64,000 nucleotides of DNA, taken from assembly GCF_027921765.1 (NCBI RefSeq), contig NZ_BSEJ01000001.1, positions 310,001 through 374,000 on the forward strand, in the 5' to 3' direction. The DNA comes from Microbacterium barkeri. Its GTDB lineage: Bacteria; Actinomycetota; Actinomycetes; Actinomycetales; Microbacteriaceae. The notes below the pieces were generated by a model that ran no database searches, was not told the DNA's origin, and saw only the letters and a program-made list of their open reading frames with translations. Position numbers and translations under genes: made by a program. Each line of letters opens with the position of its first letter. Position 1 is the stretch's first letter. Shown piece after piece: positions 25,321 through 34,186 of this stretch.

Positions 25321-27873
25321 CTACTTCGTCGAGAAGCTCACGACCTTCGGCGGACGGACGATCGCGCGCGTGATGGCGCGGTCGCCGAGCGCGCGCGTGA
25401 TGCGCTCGTCCGAGCGTGCGAGGTGCTCGAGCGACGGCCCGTCGATCTTGGCCGGCACCTCGAGCGTCGCGCGCACCTTGCCGTCGATCTGCACGACCGC
25501 GGTGACCTTGTCCTCGACGAGGAGCGTCGGGTCGGCGTTCCGCCACGTGACGAGTCCTACCGAGGGCTCGTACCCCAGGATCTCCCACATCTCCTCCGCC
25601 GTGTGCGGAGCGAAGAGGTCGAGGACCATCGCCGTGACCTCGGCCGCCTCGCGGACGGCGGGGTCGGCCGCGCCGGCACCCGAGTCGATCGTCTTGCGGA
25701 TGGCGTTGACGAGCTCCATGAGGCGCGCGACGACGACGTTGAACTTCGTCTGCTCGACGAGCGTCGGCGCCTCCGCGAGCAGGCGGTGCGTGACCCGGCG
25801 CAGCGCGACGTCGCCCTCGGCCCAGACGACGTCGGTCGGGCTCGACACCTCGTGCGCGATGCGCAGCGCGCGCTGCAGGAACTTGTGCGCGCCGGTCGTC
25901 GAGACGTCCTTCCAGTCCTTGTCGTCCTCGACCGGGCCCGCGAACGCCAGCGCGACGCGCAGAACGTCGGCGCCGTGCGCGGCGAGCTCGTCGCTGAAGA
26001 GCACGAGGTTGCCCTTCGACTTCGACATCTTGGCGCCGTCGAGGATGACCATCCCCTGGTTGATGAGCGACGAGAACGGCTCGGTGAAGTCGACCCTGCC
26101 CATGTCGAACAGCACCTTCGTGATGAAGCGCGCGTACAGCAGGTGCAGGATGGCGTGCTCGACGCCGCCGATGTAGGCGTCCACGGGCGCCCAGCGGTCG
26201 GCGTCCTGCGGGGCGAACGGAGCGTCCTTCAGCCCCGGCGACAGGAAGCGCAGGAAGTACCACGAGCTGTCGACGAACGTGTCCATCGTGTCGGGGTCGC
26301 GGAGCGCGGGCGCGCCCGTCTCGGGCTCGGTCGTCGTCACCCACTCGGTCGCGGCGCCGAGCGGCGACTTGCCCTTCGGCTTGAGGTCGAGGCCCTCGGC
26401 GCTCGGCAGCCGCACCGGCAGCTGGTCCTCGGGCACCGGCACGACGCGGCCGTCCTCCGTGTGCAGCATCGGGATGGGCGTGCCCCAGTACCGCTGACGC
26501 GAGATCAGCCAGTCGCGCAGGCGGTACTGCTTGGCCGCGCGCCCCGTTCCCGCGGCTTCGAGCTGCTCGATGACGCGCGTGATCGCGTTGCGCTTCGACA
26601 GGCCGTCGAGCGCGCCCGAGTTGATGAGACGGCCCTCGCCCGTGAGCGCGACGCCCGTCTCCTTGGGGTCATCGAGCGGCATGGGGTCGATCGGCACGCC
26701 GTCCTCGTCGACCTCGATCACGGGGATCGCGCCGGTCACGGGCGCCGTGGTGTCGACGACCACGCGCACGGGCAGGTCGAAGGCGATCGCGAAGTCGAGG
26801 TCGCGCTGGTCGTGCGCGGGCACGGCCATGACGGCGCCGTGCCCGTAGTCGGCCAGCACGTAGTCGGCGGCCCAGATCGGCAGGCGCTCCCCGTTGACGG
26901 GGTTGATCGCGTAGCGGTCGAGGAAGACGCCCGTCTTCGGCCGGTCGGTGTTCTGACGCTCGATCTCGGTCTGCTTGCGCACCTGGTCGAGGTAGTCCTG
27001 GAAGGCCATCCGCACGTCGGGCGACGAGCCGGCCGCGAGCTCGGCGGCGAGGTCGCTGTCGGGCGCGACGACCATGAAGGTGGCGCCGTGCAGCGTGTCG
27101 GGGCGCGTCGAGAAGACCGTGACCTTCTCGTCACGGCCCTCGATCTCGAAGTCGATGTCGGCGCCGACCGAGCGGCCGATCCAGTTGCGCTGCATCTGCA
27201 GCACCTTGTGCGGCCAGAATCCCTCGAGCTGGTTCAGATCGTCCAGCAGGCGATCGGCGTACTCCGTGATCTTGAAGTACCACTGCGTGAGCTTCTTCTT
27301 CACGACCTCGGCGCCGCAGCGCTCGCAGTGGCCGTCGACGACCTGCTCGTTCGCGAGCACCGTCTGGTCGTTGGGGCACCAGTTGACCGGGCTCTCCTTG
27401 CGGTAGGCCAGGCCGCGCTCGTGCAGCTGCAGGAACAGCCACTGGTTCCAGCGGTAGTAGTCCTCGTCGCTCGTGTGGAGCACGCGGCTCCAGTCGAACG
27501 AGACGCCGTACGCCTTCAGGCTCTCGCGCTGCTGCGCGATGTTGTCGTACGTCCAGCGGCTCGGGTCGGCCCCGCGCTGGATGGCCGCGTTCTCGGCGGG
27601 CAGGCCGAACGAGTCCCAGCCGATCGGCTGCAGCACGTTGTAGCCGCGGTGACGCCAGAAGCGCGCGACGATGTCGCTGTAGAGGTAGTTCTCGGCGTGC
27701 CCCATGTGCAGGTCGCCCGAGGGGTACGGGAACATCGCGAGCACGTACTTGCGCGGACGGGTGTCGGCGTCCCCGCCGGCGAGGAACGTCCCGTGGTCGT
27801 TCCAGTAGCGCTGCCACTTCGCCTGGACGGCGTGGATGTCGTTCTCGGGATGCTCTGCGGGGTTCTGCGACAC
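25321..27873 (-). CDS. leuS: leucine--tRNA ligase
   Basis: Class I synthetase of 850 residues charging tRNA-Leu. The HIGH-type motif appears as [15 protein letters not shown] (about residue 50). A zinc-ribbon-like CPND...CERC segment and the CP1 editing domain (about 225-420, with the editing motif [13 protein letters not shown] STRPDTLHG) follow. KMSKSKGN lies near residue 615, then the anticodon-binding domain. The start is GTG at 27873, fitting the conserved beginning [12 protein letters not shown]. Monocistronic, ended by the hairpin at 25276-25309. Complete. Confidence 0.97.
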   Translation of the reverse strand: MSQNPAEHPENDIHAVQAKWQRYWNDHGTFLAGGDADTRPRKYVLAMFPYPSGDLHMGHAENYLYSDIVARFWRHRGYNVLQPIGWDSFGLPAENAAIQRGADPSRWTYDNIAQQRESLKAYGVSFDWSRVLHTSDEDYYRWNQWLFLQLHERGLAYRKESPVNWCPNDQTVLANEQVVDGHCERCGAEVVKKKLTQWYFKITEYADRLLDDLNQLEGFWPHKVLQMQRNWIGRSVGADIDFEIEGRDEKVTVFSTRPDTLHGATFMVVAPDSDLAAELAAGSSPDVRMAFQDYLDQVRKQTEIERQNTDRPKTGVFLDRYAINPVNGERLPIWAADYVLADYGHGAVMAVPAHDQRDLDFAIAFDLPVRVVVDTTAPVTGAIPVIEVDEDGVPIDPMPLDDPKETGVALTGEGRLINSGALDGLSKRNAITRVIEQLEAAGTGRAAKQYRLRDWLISRQRYWGTPIPMLHTEDGRVVPVPEDQLPVRLPSAEGLDLKPKGKSPLGAATEWVTTTEPETGAPALRDPDTMDTFVDSSWYFLRFLSPGLKDAPFAPQDADRWAPVDAYIGGVEHAILHLLYARFITKVLFDMGRVDFTEPFSSLINQGMVILDGAKMSKSKGNLVLFSDELAAHGADVLRVALAFAGPVEDDKDWKDVSTTGAHKFLQRALRIAHEVSSPTDVVWAEGDVALRRVTHRLLAEAPTLVEQTKFNVVVARLMELVNAIRKTIDSGAGAADPAVREAAEVTAMVLDLFAPHTAEEMWEILGYEPSVGLVTWRNADPTLLVEDKVTAVVQIDGKVRATLEVPAKIDGPSLEHLARSDERITRALGDRAITRAIVRPPKVVSFSTK

Positions 27874-27968
27874 GGTGCGATGAAGCCAATCGGAATCGAA
27901 ACGCGCCGCGCGGGGAGCCGCGCGGCGGGAGATCGGGAGACTCCAGGTTAGCGCGCGCCGTCGTCTCG

Positions 27969-27974
27969 TATGCT
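27969..27974 (+). promoter_or_regulatory. -10 box, leaderless promoter of DedA gene
   Basis: TATGCT, 6 nt before the GTG at 27981. Confidence 0.5.
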
Positions 27975-27980
27975 CGGCAC

Positions 27981-28691
27981 GTGATCAACGAGATCCTCCT
28001 GTGGATCCTGGACGTCGTGGGGTCGGTCGACCCCGTCCTGAGAACCGCGCTCGCGGGGCTCGCGATCATGCTCGAGACGAGCGTCCTCGTCGGGCTCGTC
28101 GTCCCCGGCGACACCGTCGTCATCGTCGCCGCGACCGCGGTCGCCTCGCCCGTCGAGGGGGTCGTCCTCGGCGCCGCCGTCGTGCTCGGCGCGCTCGTCG
28201 GCGAGAGCATCGGCTTCGCTCTCGGGCGCTGGCTCGGGCCGCGCATCCGGCACTCCTGGCTCGGCCGGCGCATCGGCGAGCGCAACTGGCAGCGGTCGGA
28301 GCGCTATCTGCGCCGGCGCGGCGGGATCGCGATCTTCCTCTCGCGATTCCTGCCCGTCCTGCACTCCCTCGTCCCCCTCACGGTCGGGATGAGCGGCTAC
28401 GGCTACCGGCGCTTCATCGCGTGGACGCTGCCCGCCTGCGTCCTGTGGTCGTCGCTCTACGTCTCCATCGCGGCGGGCGCCGCGACCGGCTTCCGCGAGA
28501 TCGCCGACCAGGCGCACTACGCGGGCTACCTCTTCGTCGGCGCGATCGCGGTGTTCCTCCTGCTCGTGCTCCTCGGGAAGCGGATCATCGCGCGCCTCGA
28601 GCACCGCCACCTCCACGCGGGCGACGACGACCCATCCGGGGACCACGCCGGGCCCGGCGCCGACGGAGCACCCGGGCGCATGGAAGACTGA
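27981..28691 (+). CDS. DedA/SNARE-associated family membrane protein
   Basis: A 236-residue integral membrane protein of the DedA (VTT) superfamily. Members act in membrane lipid (undecaprenyl-phosphate or phosphatidylethanolamine) flipping and envelope homeostasis. About five hydrophobic segments are seen. Family marks are [34 protein letters not shown] and [22 protein letters not shown]. The C-terminal tail (about 210-236) is hydrophilic and Asp/Gly/His-rich. The start is GTG at 27981. It is followed 5 nt later by the App1-like gene, so the two are probably cotranscribed. Confidence 0.9.
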   Translation: MINEILLWILDVVGSVDPVLRTALAGLAIMLETSVLVGLVVPGDTVVIVAATAVASPVEGVVLGAAVVLGALVGESIGFALGRWLGPRIRHSWLGRRIGERNWQRSERYLRRRGGIAIFLSRFLPVLHSLVPLTVGMSGYGYRRFIAWTLPACVLWSSLYVSIAAGAATGFREIADQAHYAGYLFVGAIAVFLLLVLLGKRIIARLEHRHLHAGDDDPSGDHAGPGADGAPGRMED

Positions 28692-28696
28692 GGGCG

Positions 28697-29728
28697 ATGC
28701 CCTCCACGACGCCCGCCCCAGGCAAGATCCACTGGGTCGCCCGCCTCGAGCGCCGCTTCCATGCGTGGCGCGAGCGCGTCGCGCGCCGGAAGGGCCGCAC
28801 GCCGACCGCTGTCCCCTTCTCCGGCTACGGCGGGGAGGGATGGATCCGGGTCGTCGGCCGCGTGCTCATCGTCCCCGCGCCCAAGCACACACCCGAGGGC
28901 GAGGCGGCGAGCGTGCGCGGGTGGCGCTCGTTCGCGGGCATCCCCATCGCGTTCGCGCAGGTGACGGTGACCGTGGGCGGCGAGACGCACGAGGTGGTCG
29001 CCGACCGCGGCGGCGTCGTCGACGCGGTCATCCCCGCCGACCTCCCGTCGGGATGGCAGACCTTCCACATGTCGGTCGAGGGCGGCACGCCCACCCCGGG
29101 CAGGGTCTTCGTCGTCGACCCCGCTGTCCGCTTCGGGATCGTGTCCGACATCGACGACACCGTCATGGTCACGGCGCTGCCGCGCCCCCTGCTCGCGGCG
29201 TGGAACTCGTTCGTCCTGCACACGCACGCGCGCCAGCCCGTGCCCGGCATGGCGGTGCTGCTCGAGCGCATCGTGCGCGAGAACCCGGGATCCCCCATGC
29301 TCTACCTCTCGACGGGCGCGTGGAACGTCGCCCCGACCCTGACGGGCTTCCTGTCGCGTCATCTCTTCCCGCCCGGCGCGATGCTCCTCACCGACTGGGG
29401 GCCGACGCACGACCGGTGGTTCCGCAGCGGCACCGACCACAAGCGCACGAACCTGCGCCGGCTCGCCGACGAGTTCCCCGACATCGCGTGGCTGCTCATC
29501 GGCGACGACGGGCAGCACGACGACGAGATCTACACCGAGTTCACGCGCGAGCATCCCTCGTCGGTCTCGGCCGTGGCCATCCGCCGGCTCTCGCCCGCTC
29601 AGGCGGTGCTCGCGGGCGGCCGCACGGTCGTCGACGACCACAGCGCGGCCGGCGTGCCGTGGGTGACGGCCGACGACGGTGCGGGGCTCGCCGAGCGGCT
29701 CGAGGCCGTCGGCATCCTGAAGGCGTAG
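28697..29728 (+). CDS. App1-like phosphatase-domain protein (DUF2183)
   Basis: A 343-residue protein whose C-terminal half (about 145-340) is the DUF2183/App1 phosphatidate phosphatase-like HAD domain. The nucleophile motif is DIDDTVMVT, followed by MLYLSTGAWNVAPTL and a GDDGQHDDEIY acidic motif. The N-terminal half is a beta-rich domain with GYGGEGWIRVVGRVL. Yeast App1 dephosphorylates phosphatidate; the bacterial substrate is unknown, though the neighbouring DedA gene fits membrane-lipid metabolism. ATG at 28697 lies 5 nt after the DedA stop. No signal peptide. Confidence 0.87.
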   Translation: MPSTTPAPGKIHWVARLERRFHAWRERVARRKGRTPTAVPFSGYGGEGWIRVVGRVLIVPAPKHTPEGEAASVRGWRSFAGIPIAFAQVTVTVGGETHEVVADRGGVVDAVIPADLPSGWQTFHMSVEGGTPTPGRVFVVDPAVRFGIVSDIDDTVMVTALPRPLLAAWNSFVLHTHARQPVPGMAVLLERIVRENPGSPMLYLSTGAWNVAPTLTGFLSRHLFPPGAMLLTDWGPTHDRWFRSGTDHKRTNLRRLADEFPDIAWLLIGDDGQHDDEIYTEFTREHPSSVSAVAIRRLSPAQAVLAGGRTVVDDHSAAGVPWVTADDGAGLAERLEAVGILKA

Positions 29729-29731
29729 CCT
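29726..29731 (+). promoter_or_regulatory. -10 box, leaderless promoter of SRAP gene
   Basis: TAGCCT, overlapping the App1-like stop codon and 6 nt before the GTG at 29738. Confidence 0.5.
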
Positions 29732-29737
29732 GCCAGC

Positions 29738-30448
29738 GTGTGCGGACGCTTCGTGGTGGCCCGGGTGGGCTCGGAACTGGTCGGCCAGCTGCGCGTGGAC
29801 CTCGTGTCCGACGATCTGCCGGCGCCCTCCTTCAACGTGGCGCCCACTGCGCGCGCCGCGATCGTCCTCGACTCCGCGAAGACCGACCCGCCGACGCGGA
29901 GACTCGAGCCGGCGCGCTGGGGCCTGGTGCCCTCCTGGGCCAAGGACCCGTCGATCGGCTCGCGCGCCTTCAACGCGCGCGCCGAGGAGCTCGAGGAGAA
30001 GCGGATGTTCGCTCCCGCGCTCCAGAAGCGGCGCGCGGTCGTCCCGGTGAGCGGCTACTACGAGTGGCAGGTCACGGAGGACGGCAAGATCCCGCTCTTC
30101 ATCCACCCGTCGGAGGATGAGGCCCTGCTGCTCGCCGGCCTCTACGAGTGGTGGAAGGATCCGTCGAAGGCGGATGACGACCCCGCCCGCTGGATGCTGA
30201 GCTTCACGATCCTTACGCGCGACGCGATCGGCCAGCTCGGCTCCGTCCACCAGCGGATGCCCGTCTTCCTCGACGCCGACCACGCCGACGCGTGGCTCGA
30301 CACCGACGTGGACTACCCCCTCGACATCCTCGACGCGGCGCTCGACGACGCGCCGCGCGTCGCAGAGGGGCTCTCCTTCCACCGCGTGAGCGCGGCCGTG
30401 GGCAACGTGCGCAACGACTCGCCCGAGCTCATCGAGCCGGTCGACTGA
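29738..30448 (+). CDS. SOS-response-associated peptidase family (SRAP/YedK) protein
   Basis: A 236-residue member of the HMCES/YedK family, which forms a covalent link with abasic sites in single-stranded DNA and shields them. The catalytic Cys is residue 2 (after removal of the initiator) in VCGRFVV. The other active-site elements are FNVAPT, RWGLVPSWAKD, FNARAEE, SGYYEWQ and VHQRMPVFL. The start is GTG at 29738. The preceding -10 box places transcription initiation at the start codon. No LexA box was recognised upstream, so SOS control is not shown. Confidence 0.93.
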   Translation: MCGRFVVARVGSELVGQLRVDLVSDDLPAPSFNVAPTARAAIVLDSAKTDPPTRRLEPARWGLVPSWAKDPSIGSRAFNARAEELEEKRMFAPALQKRRAVVPVSGYYEWQVTEDGKIPLFIHPSEDEALLLAGLYEWWKDPSKADDDPARWMLSFTILTRDAIGQLGSVHQRMPVFLDADHADAWLDTDVDYPLDILDAALDDAPRVAEGLSFHRVSAAVGNVRNDSPELIEPVD

Positions 30449-30485
30449 CGACCGCCGTCGTCGAACCGGTCGATACCCTGGAGGG

Positions 30486-31766
30486 ATGACCGTCCCCGCC
30501 GCCGCACGCGCCCACATCGAGGATCTCGCCGCCTTCGTCACGGCTTCGCCGTCGTCGTATCACGCGGCCGAGGAGATCGCCCGCCGCCTCGTCGCAAGCG
30601 GGTTCGCTCGACTCGCGGAGACGGATGCGTGGGACATCGCGCCCGGCGGGCGGTATGTCGTCGTGCGGGACGGCTCCGCGATCGCGTTCGCGGTGCCCGA
30701 GGCCGCCGGCGCCACGACGCCGTTCGCGATCGTGGGCGCCCACACGGACTCCCCCGGCTTCAAGCTCAAGCCGAAGCCCACGACCTTCGGACCGGGCGGA
30801 TGGTGGCAGCTCGGCGTCGAGGTCTACGGCGGGCCGCTCCTCAACTCCTGGCTCGACCGCGAGCTCGAGCTCGCGGGGCGGGTCGTGACGTCGGATGGCG
30901 ACGAGCACCTCGTGCGCACCGGCGCGCTCCTGCGCATCCCCCAGCTGGCCGTGCACCTCGACCGCGCGGTGAACGAGGGCCTCGCCCTCGACAAGCAGCG
31001 CCACACCCAGCCCGTGTGGGGCTTCGGCGACCGCGAGAGCGCCGACATCCTCGCAGCGCTCGCGTCGCTCGCCGGCACGGCGCCCGACCGCATCGACGGG
31101 TACGATCTCGTCGTCGCCGACACCCAGGAGCCGCGCGTGTTCGGCGCCGACGGCGGGCTGTTCGCGTCGGGCCGTCTCGACAACCTGCTCTCGGCGCACG
31201 CCGCCGTCACGGCCATCCGCGACGCCCGCCCCGTCTCCGCGATCGCGATGCTCGCCGCGTTCGACCACGAGGAGATCGGCAGCGCCTCCCGCTCGGGAGC
31301 GGCCGGCCCGTTCCACGAGGAGGTCCTCGTGCGCATCTCGACCGCGCTCGGGGCCGGCCCCGAGGAGAGGGCGCGCGCCTGCGCGGCGTCGCTGCACGTG
31401 TCGAGCGACGTGGGTCACGCCGTGCACCCCAACTACGCCGAGCGCCACGACCCCGCGAACCAGCCCGTGGTCGGCGGCGGCCCCATCCTGAAGATCAACG
31501 CGAACCAGCGCTACGCGACCGACGCGCACGGCGCCGCGGCCTGGGCGGCCGCGTGCCGCACCGCGGGCATCCCGACGCAGGAGTTCGTCTCGAACAACGC
31601 CATCCCCTGCGGCTCGACCATCGGGCCCATCTCGGCGACCCGACTGGGCATCCGCACGGTCGACGTCGGCGTGCCCATCCTCTCGATGCACTCGGCCCGC
31701 GAGCTCACCGCGGTCGTCGATCCCTGGTACCTCTCCCGCGGCATGGCCGCCGTCCTCGCGCGCTGA
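30486..31766 (+). CDS. M18 family aminopeptidase
   Basis: A two-zinc aminopeptidase of 426 residues, similar to bacterial ApeB and aspartyl aminopeptidases, cytoplasmic. Metal and catalytic motifs are VGAHTDSPGFKLKPKP (about 80), AFDHEEIGSASRSGA (about 258) and SDVGHAVHPNY (about 304), with MHSARELTAVVDPWYLSRGM near the C-terminus. ATG at 30486 has GGAGGG directly in front and a TACCCT box 6 nt upstream. The next gene begins 1 nt after the stop, suggesting cotranscription. Complete and normal in length. Confidence 0.93.
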   Translation: MTVPAAARAHIEDLAAFVTASPSSYHAAEEIARRLVASGFARLAETDAWDIAPGGRYVVVRDGSAIAFAVPEAAGATTPFAIVGAHTDSPGFKLKPKPTTFGPGGWWQLGVEVYGGPLLNSWLDRELELAGRVVTSDGDEHLVRTGALLRIPQLAVHLDRAVNEGLALDKQRHTQPVWGFGDRESADILAALASLAGTAPDRIDGYDLVVADTQEPRVFGADGGLFASGRLDNLLSAHAAVTAIRDARPVSAIAMLAAFDHEEIGSASRSGAAGPFHEEVLVRISTALGAGPEERARACAASLHVSSDVGHAVHPNYAERHDPANQPVVGGGPILKINANQRYATDAHGAAAWAAACRTAGIPTQEFVSNNAIPCGSTIGPISATRLGIRTVDVGVPILSMHSARELTAVVDPWYLSRGMAAVLAR

Positions 31767-31767
31767 C

Positions 31768-32667
31768 ATGCCCGCCGTCGCGACCGCCGCTCCCGCGCGC
31801 CTCTCGCGCGCGCAGTGGCGCGCGCGAGAGGCGGCGCATCGGGAGCGCGCCGACGCCCTCACCGCCGGGCACCGCGAGCGCGCGGTCCGCGGAGAGAAGC
31901 ACCCCGTGTGGGACTTCCTCTTCACGTACTACTCGTACAAGCCAGCTGTGCTGAGGCGCTGGCACCCCGGCGCGGGTGTCGAGCTCGACGACGCGGCCGC
32001 CGACGAGCGCGCGCAGTGGCGCTGGTACGCCGCGGGGGCGCATCCGGGCGGGCTCGTCGTCGACCGCGCAGGGTTCGAGGCGGCCAAGCCCCAGCTCGTC
32101 GGGCTCATCGACGCGATCCTGCGCCGCACCGCGGCGCGCCCCGGGCAGTTCGGCTGCTTCGGCCTCCACGAGTGGGCGATGGTCTATCGGCAGGGTGCGC
32201 ACCGACATCCGCAGCCCCTCCGGCTCGGCCAGGACGGCACCGACGCCGTCGTCGACGCGCACGAGCTGCGCTGCACGCACTTCGACGCGTTCCGGTTCTT
32301 CACTCCCGAGGCCGTTCCGCGCAACCGCGAGGCCCTCACGCGCGACGGGCAGCCCGAGCGCGAGCAGCCCGGCTGCCTGCACGCGGGGATGGACGTCTAC
32401 AAGTGGGCGATCAAGCTCGGCCCGCTCGTGCCCGGCGAGCTCCTGCTCGACGCCTTCGAGCTCGCCAGAGACATCCGACGTCTCGACATGGAGGCGTCAC
32501 CGTACGACCTCGCGGACTGGGGCTTCGAGCCCGTGCCGATCGAGACGCCCGAGGGCAAGGCGGAGTACGTGCGGCGCCAGCGCGCGTTCGCGGAGCGCGG
32601 GAACGCGCTGCGTCGCCGGATCCTGGAGGCGTGGCAGGGCGCGCCTGCGTCATCCGATCAGCTCTGA
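31768..32667 (+). CDS. uncharacterised conserved actinobacterial protein
   Basis: A 299-residue cytoplasmic protein with a conserved block HPVWDFLFTYYSYKPAVLRR (about 50-69) followed by WHPGAGVEL, FGLHEWAMVYRQG and CLHAGMDVYKWAIKLGPLVP. Relatives in actinobacteria often carry the label 3-methyladenine DNA glycosylase, but I see no helix-hairpin-helix-GPD signature or other known glycosylase motif, so I leave it unnamed. Many conserved Trp, His and Tyr residues suggest an enzyme. ATG at 31768 is 1 nt after the M18 gene, implying one transcript. The 3' end overlaps the convergent GH3 gene by 10 bp. Confidence 0.75.
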   Translation: MPAVATAAPARLSRAQWRAREAAHRERADALTAGHRERAVRGEKHPVWDFLFTYYSYKPAVLRRWHPGAGVELDDAAADERAQWRWYAAGAHPGGLVVDRAGFEAAKPQLVGLIDAILRRTAARPGQFGCFGLHEWAMVYRQGAHRHPQPLRLGQDGTDAVVDAHELRCTHFDAFRFFTPEAVPRNREALTRDGQPEREQPGCLHAGMDVYKWAIKLGPLVPGELLLDAFELARDIRRLDMEASPYDLADWGFEPVPIETPEGKAEYVRRQRAFAERGNALRRRILEAWQGAPASSDQL

Positions 32668-34013
32668 GGCGCCGCGCACTCCCCCTCGCACGGCAGGAAC
32701 GACCGCCCGGAGCCGGCGACCTGCAGGCGCAGCGCGACGACGCGCGTGGCCGCCTCGGCGAGCCGCTCCTCGGGGAGCGTTCCCGCCGCCACCGCCGCGG
32801 CGATGCCCGCGGCCATGTCCGGAGCGGTCTGCGCGTTCGAGCTCGCGACGCTGAGGACGAGGTCGGCCCCGGCGGAGATCGCGGTGACCGCGTTCTGCAC
32901 GGGGTCCTGGTACGCGGGGACGCGGCTCTGGACGAGCATCCCCAGGTCATCGGTCACCGCGACGCCCTCGAAGCCGAGCTCCTCCCGGAGGATGCGGTAC
33001 CACTCCGGCGAGAGCGACGCGGGCGCCGCGTCGACCGCCGTGTAGGCGAGATGCCCGGTCATCACGAGCGGCACCTGCGCCGAGATGCCCGCGGAGAACG
33101 GACGCGCGTCGCGCGAGCGCCACTGCGACAGCGGCGTGTCGGTCGTGGGGATGGTGAAGTGCGAGTCCTCGCGGACGGCCCCGTGACCCGGGAAGTGCTT
33201 GAGCGCCGAGAGCGCATACGGGGCCTCGCCCGTCACCGCGGCGGCCACACGCGAGGTCGCGTCGCTCGGCGTCTCGCCGAGCACACGGCGCCAGATGAAC
33301 GACCCCGTGTCGGACGTCGTGTCGGCGACGATGCCGAAGTTCACGCCGATGCCGGCACGCGCCACGAGGGCGCCTCGCGTCGCGAACGCGTCCTCGGTCG
33401 CTCCCGGCGACTCGTCGCGCAGCGCACGCGCGGAGTCGGCGCGATCCCAGTAGAGCCGCGACACGGAGCCGCCCTCCTGGTCGACGGCGACAAGGGGCGG
33501 CAGCGCCGGGTCGACGACCATGGCGTCGGTGAGCGAGCGCACCTGCTCCTCCCAGCCGACGTTCGCGCCCATGAGCAGGAACCCGCCGAGATCGCTGTCG
33601 GCGAGATAGGCGCGCACGGTGTCGGCGTCGCGCGAGGGGATGTGCCCCATCACCACCGTGCCGGCGCGCTGCTCGGGGGTCATGTCCGCGACGATCTGCG
33701 CCGCTCGCTGGGTGTACGCGTCGGCATCGGCCGCCTCGACGCGGACGGTCTGCTCCGCGGGCGGCTCCGGCGCCTCGGTGGGCGCCTCGCTCGGGCTCTC
33801 CGAGGGCGCGGGGGTCGCGTCCTCCTCGGCGGGCGCGTCGGTCTCCGACGGCGCCGCGGTGCCGGTCGGCGACGCCGTCGGCGTCGGCGTCGGCGCGGCC
33901 GAGGGCGCTGCGGTCGCGGGCGCCGCGCCGAGCAGGATCGCGGTGAGGGCGATGGCGGCCGCCGCTCTCGTGAGCCCCTGAATCCCGCCGCGCCCGCCGT
34001 GTGCCATCCCCAT
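32658..34013 (-). CDS. secreted glycoside hydrolase family 3 (beta-N-acetylhexosaminidase-like)
   Basis: An exported enzyme of 451 residues. A signal peptide (about 1-36, ending ATAAP) is followed by a 50-residue Pro/Thr/Ser/Glu linker and the GH3 TIM barrel. Motifs are VDQEGGSVSRL, KHFPGHGAVREDSH (about 273, carrying the His of the NagZ Asp-His dyad) and the nucleophile in VTDDLGML (about 355). These favour a NagZ-type enzyme releasing N-acetylglucosamine from muropeptides or chitin fragments, here outside the cell. ATG at 34013 is 6 nt after a TAGCAT box. No anchor is seen. It converges on the preceding gene. Confidence 0.9.
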   Translation of the reverse strand: MGMAHGGRGGIQGLTRAAAAIALTAILLGAAPATAAPSAAPTPTPTASPTGTAAPSETDAPAEEDATPAPSESPSEAPTEAPEPPAEQTVRVEAADADAYTQRAAQIVADMTPEQRAGTVVMGHIPSRDADTVRAYLADSDLGGFLLMGANVGWEEQVRSLTDAMVVDPALPPLVAVDQEGGSVSRLYWDRADSARALRDESPGATEDAFATRGALVARAGIGVNFGIVADTTSDTGSFIWRRVLGETPSDATSRVAAAVTGEAPYALSALKHFPGHGAVREDSHFTIPTTDTPLSQWRSRDARPFSAGISAQVPLVMTGHLAYTAVDAAPASLSPEWYRILREELGFEGVAVTDDLGMLVQSRVPAYQDPVQNAVTAISAGADLVLSVASSNAQTAPDMAAGIAAAVAAGTLPEERLAEAATRVVALRLQVAGSGRSFLPCEGECAAPQS

Positions 34014-34019
34014 AGCGCA

Positions 34020-34025
34020 ATGCTA
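34020..34025 (-). promoter_or_regulatory. -10 box, leaderless promoter of GH3 gene
   Basis: TAGCAT on the minus strand, 6 nt before the ATG at 34013. Confidence 0.5.
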
Positions 34026-34186
34026 AGCCGGGCCGCGGTTTGTGACGGTCTTGTAAACACCCGCGGCGGCTCACTTCCCAGGTCCCGGCGCTGTGAAAAC
34101 CCTGTGCGAGGATTCTCGGGTCAGCGCCGACGAACCCGTTCGGCGCTCCTTTCGATGTGCGAAGCATCAGGAAAGAGGAAAGTTCC

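Noticed and set aside
22199..26344. A single 1381-codon open frame that would fuse ComEC to upstream sequence
   Set aside because: The upstream part lies out of frame over comEA and leuS, is Arg/Gly/Ala nonsense, and ComEC has a GTG start with a GTGA overlap at 24574.
25321..27873. T-box or leader peptide control ahead of leuS
   Set aside because: The short upstream region (27874-27980) shows no T-box core, no specifier-like fold and no Leu-rich leader peptide that I can see.
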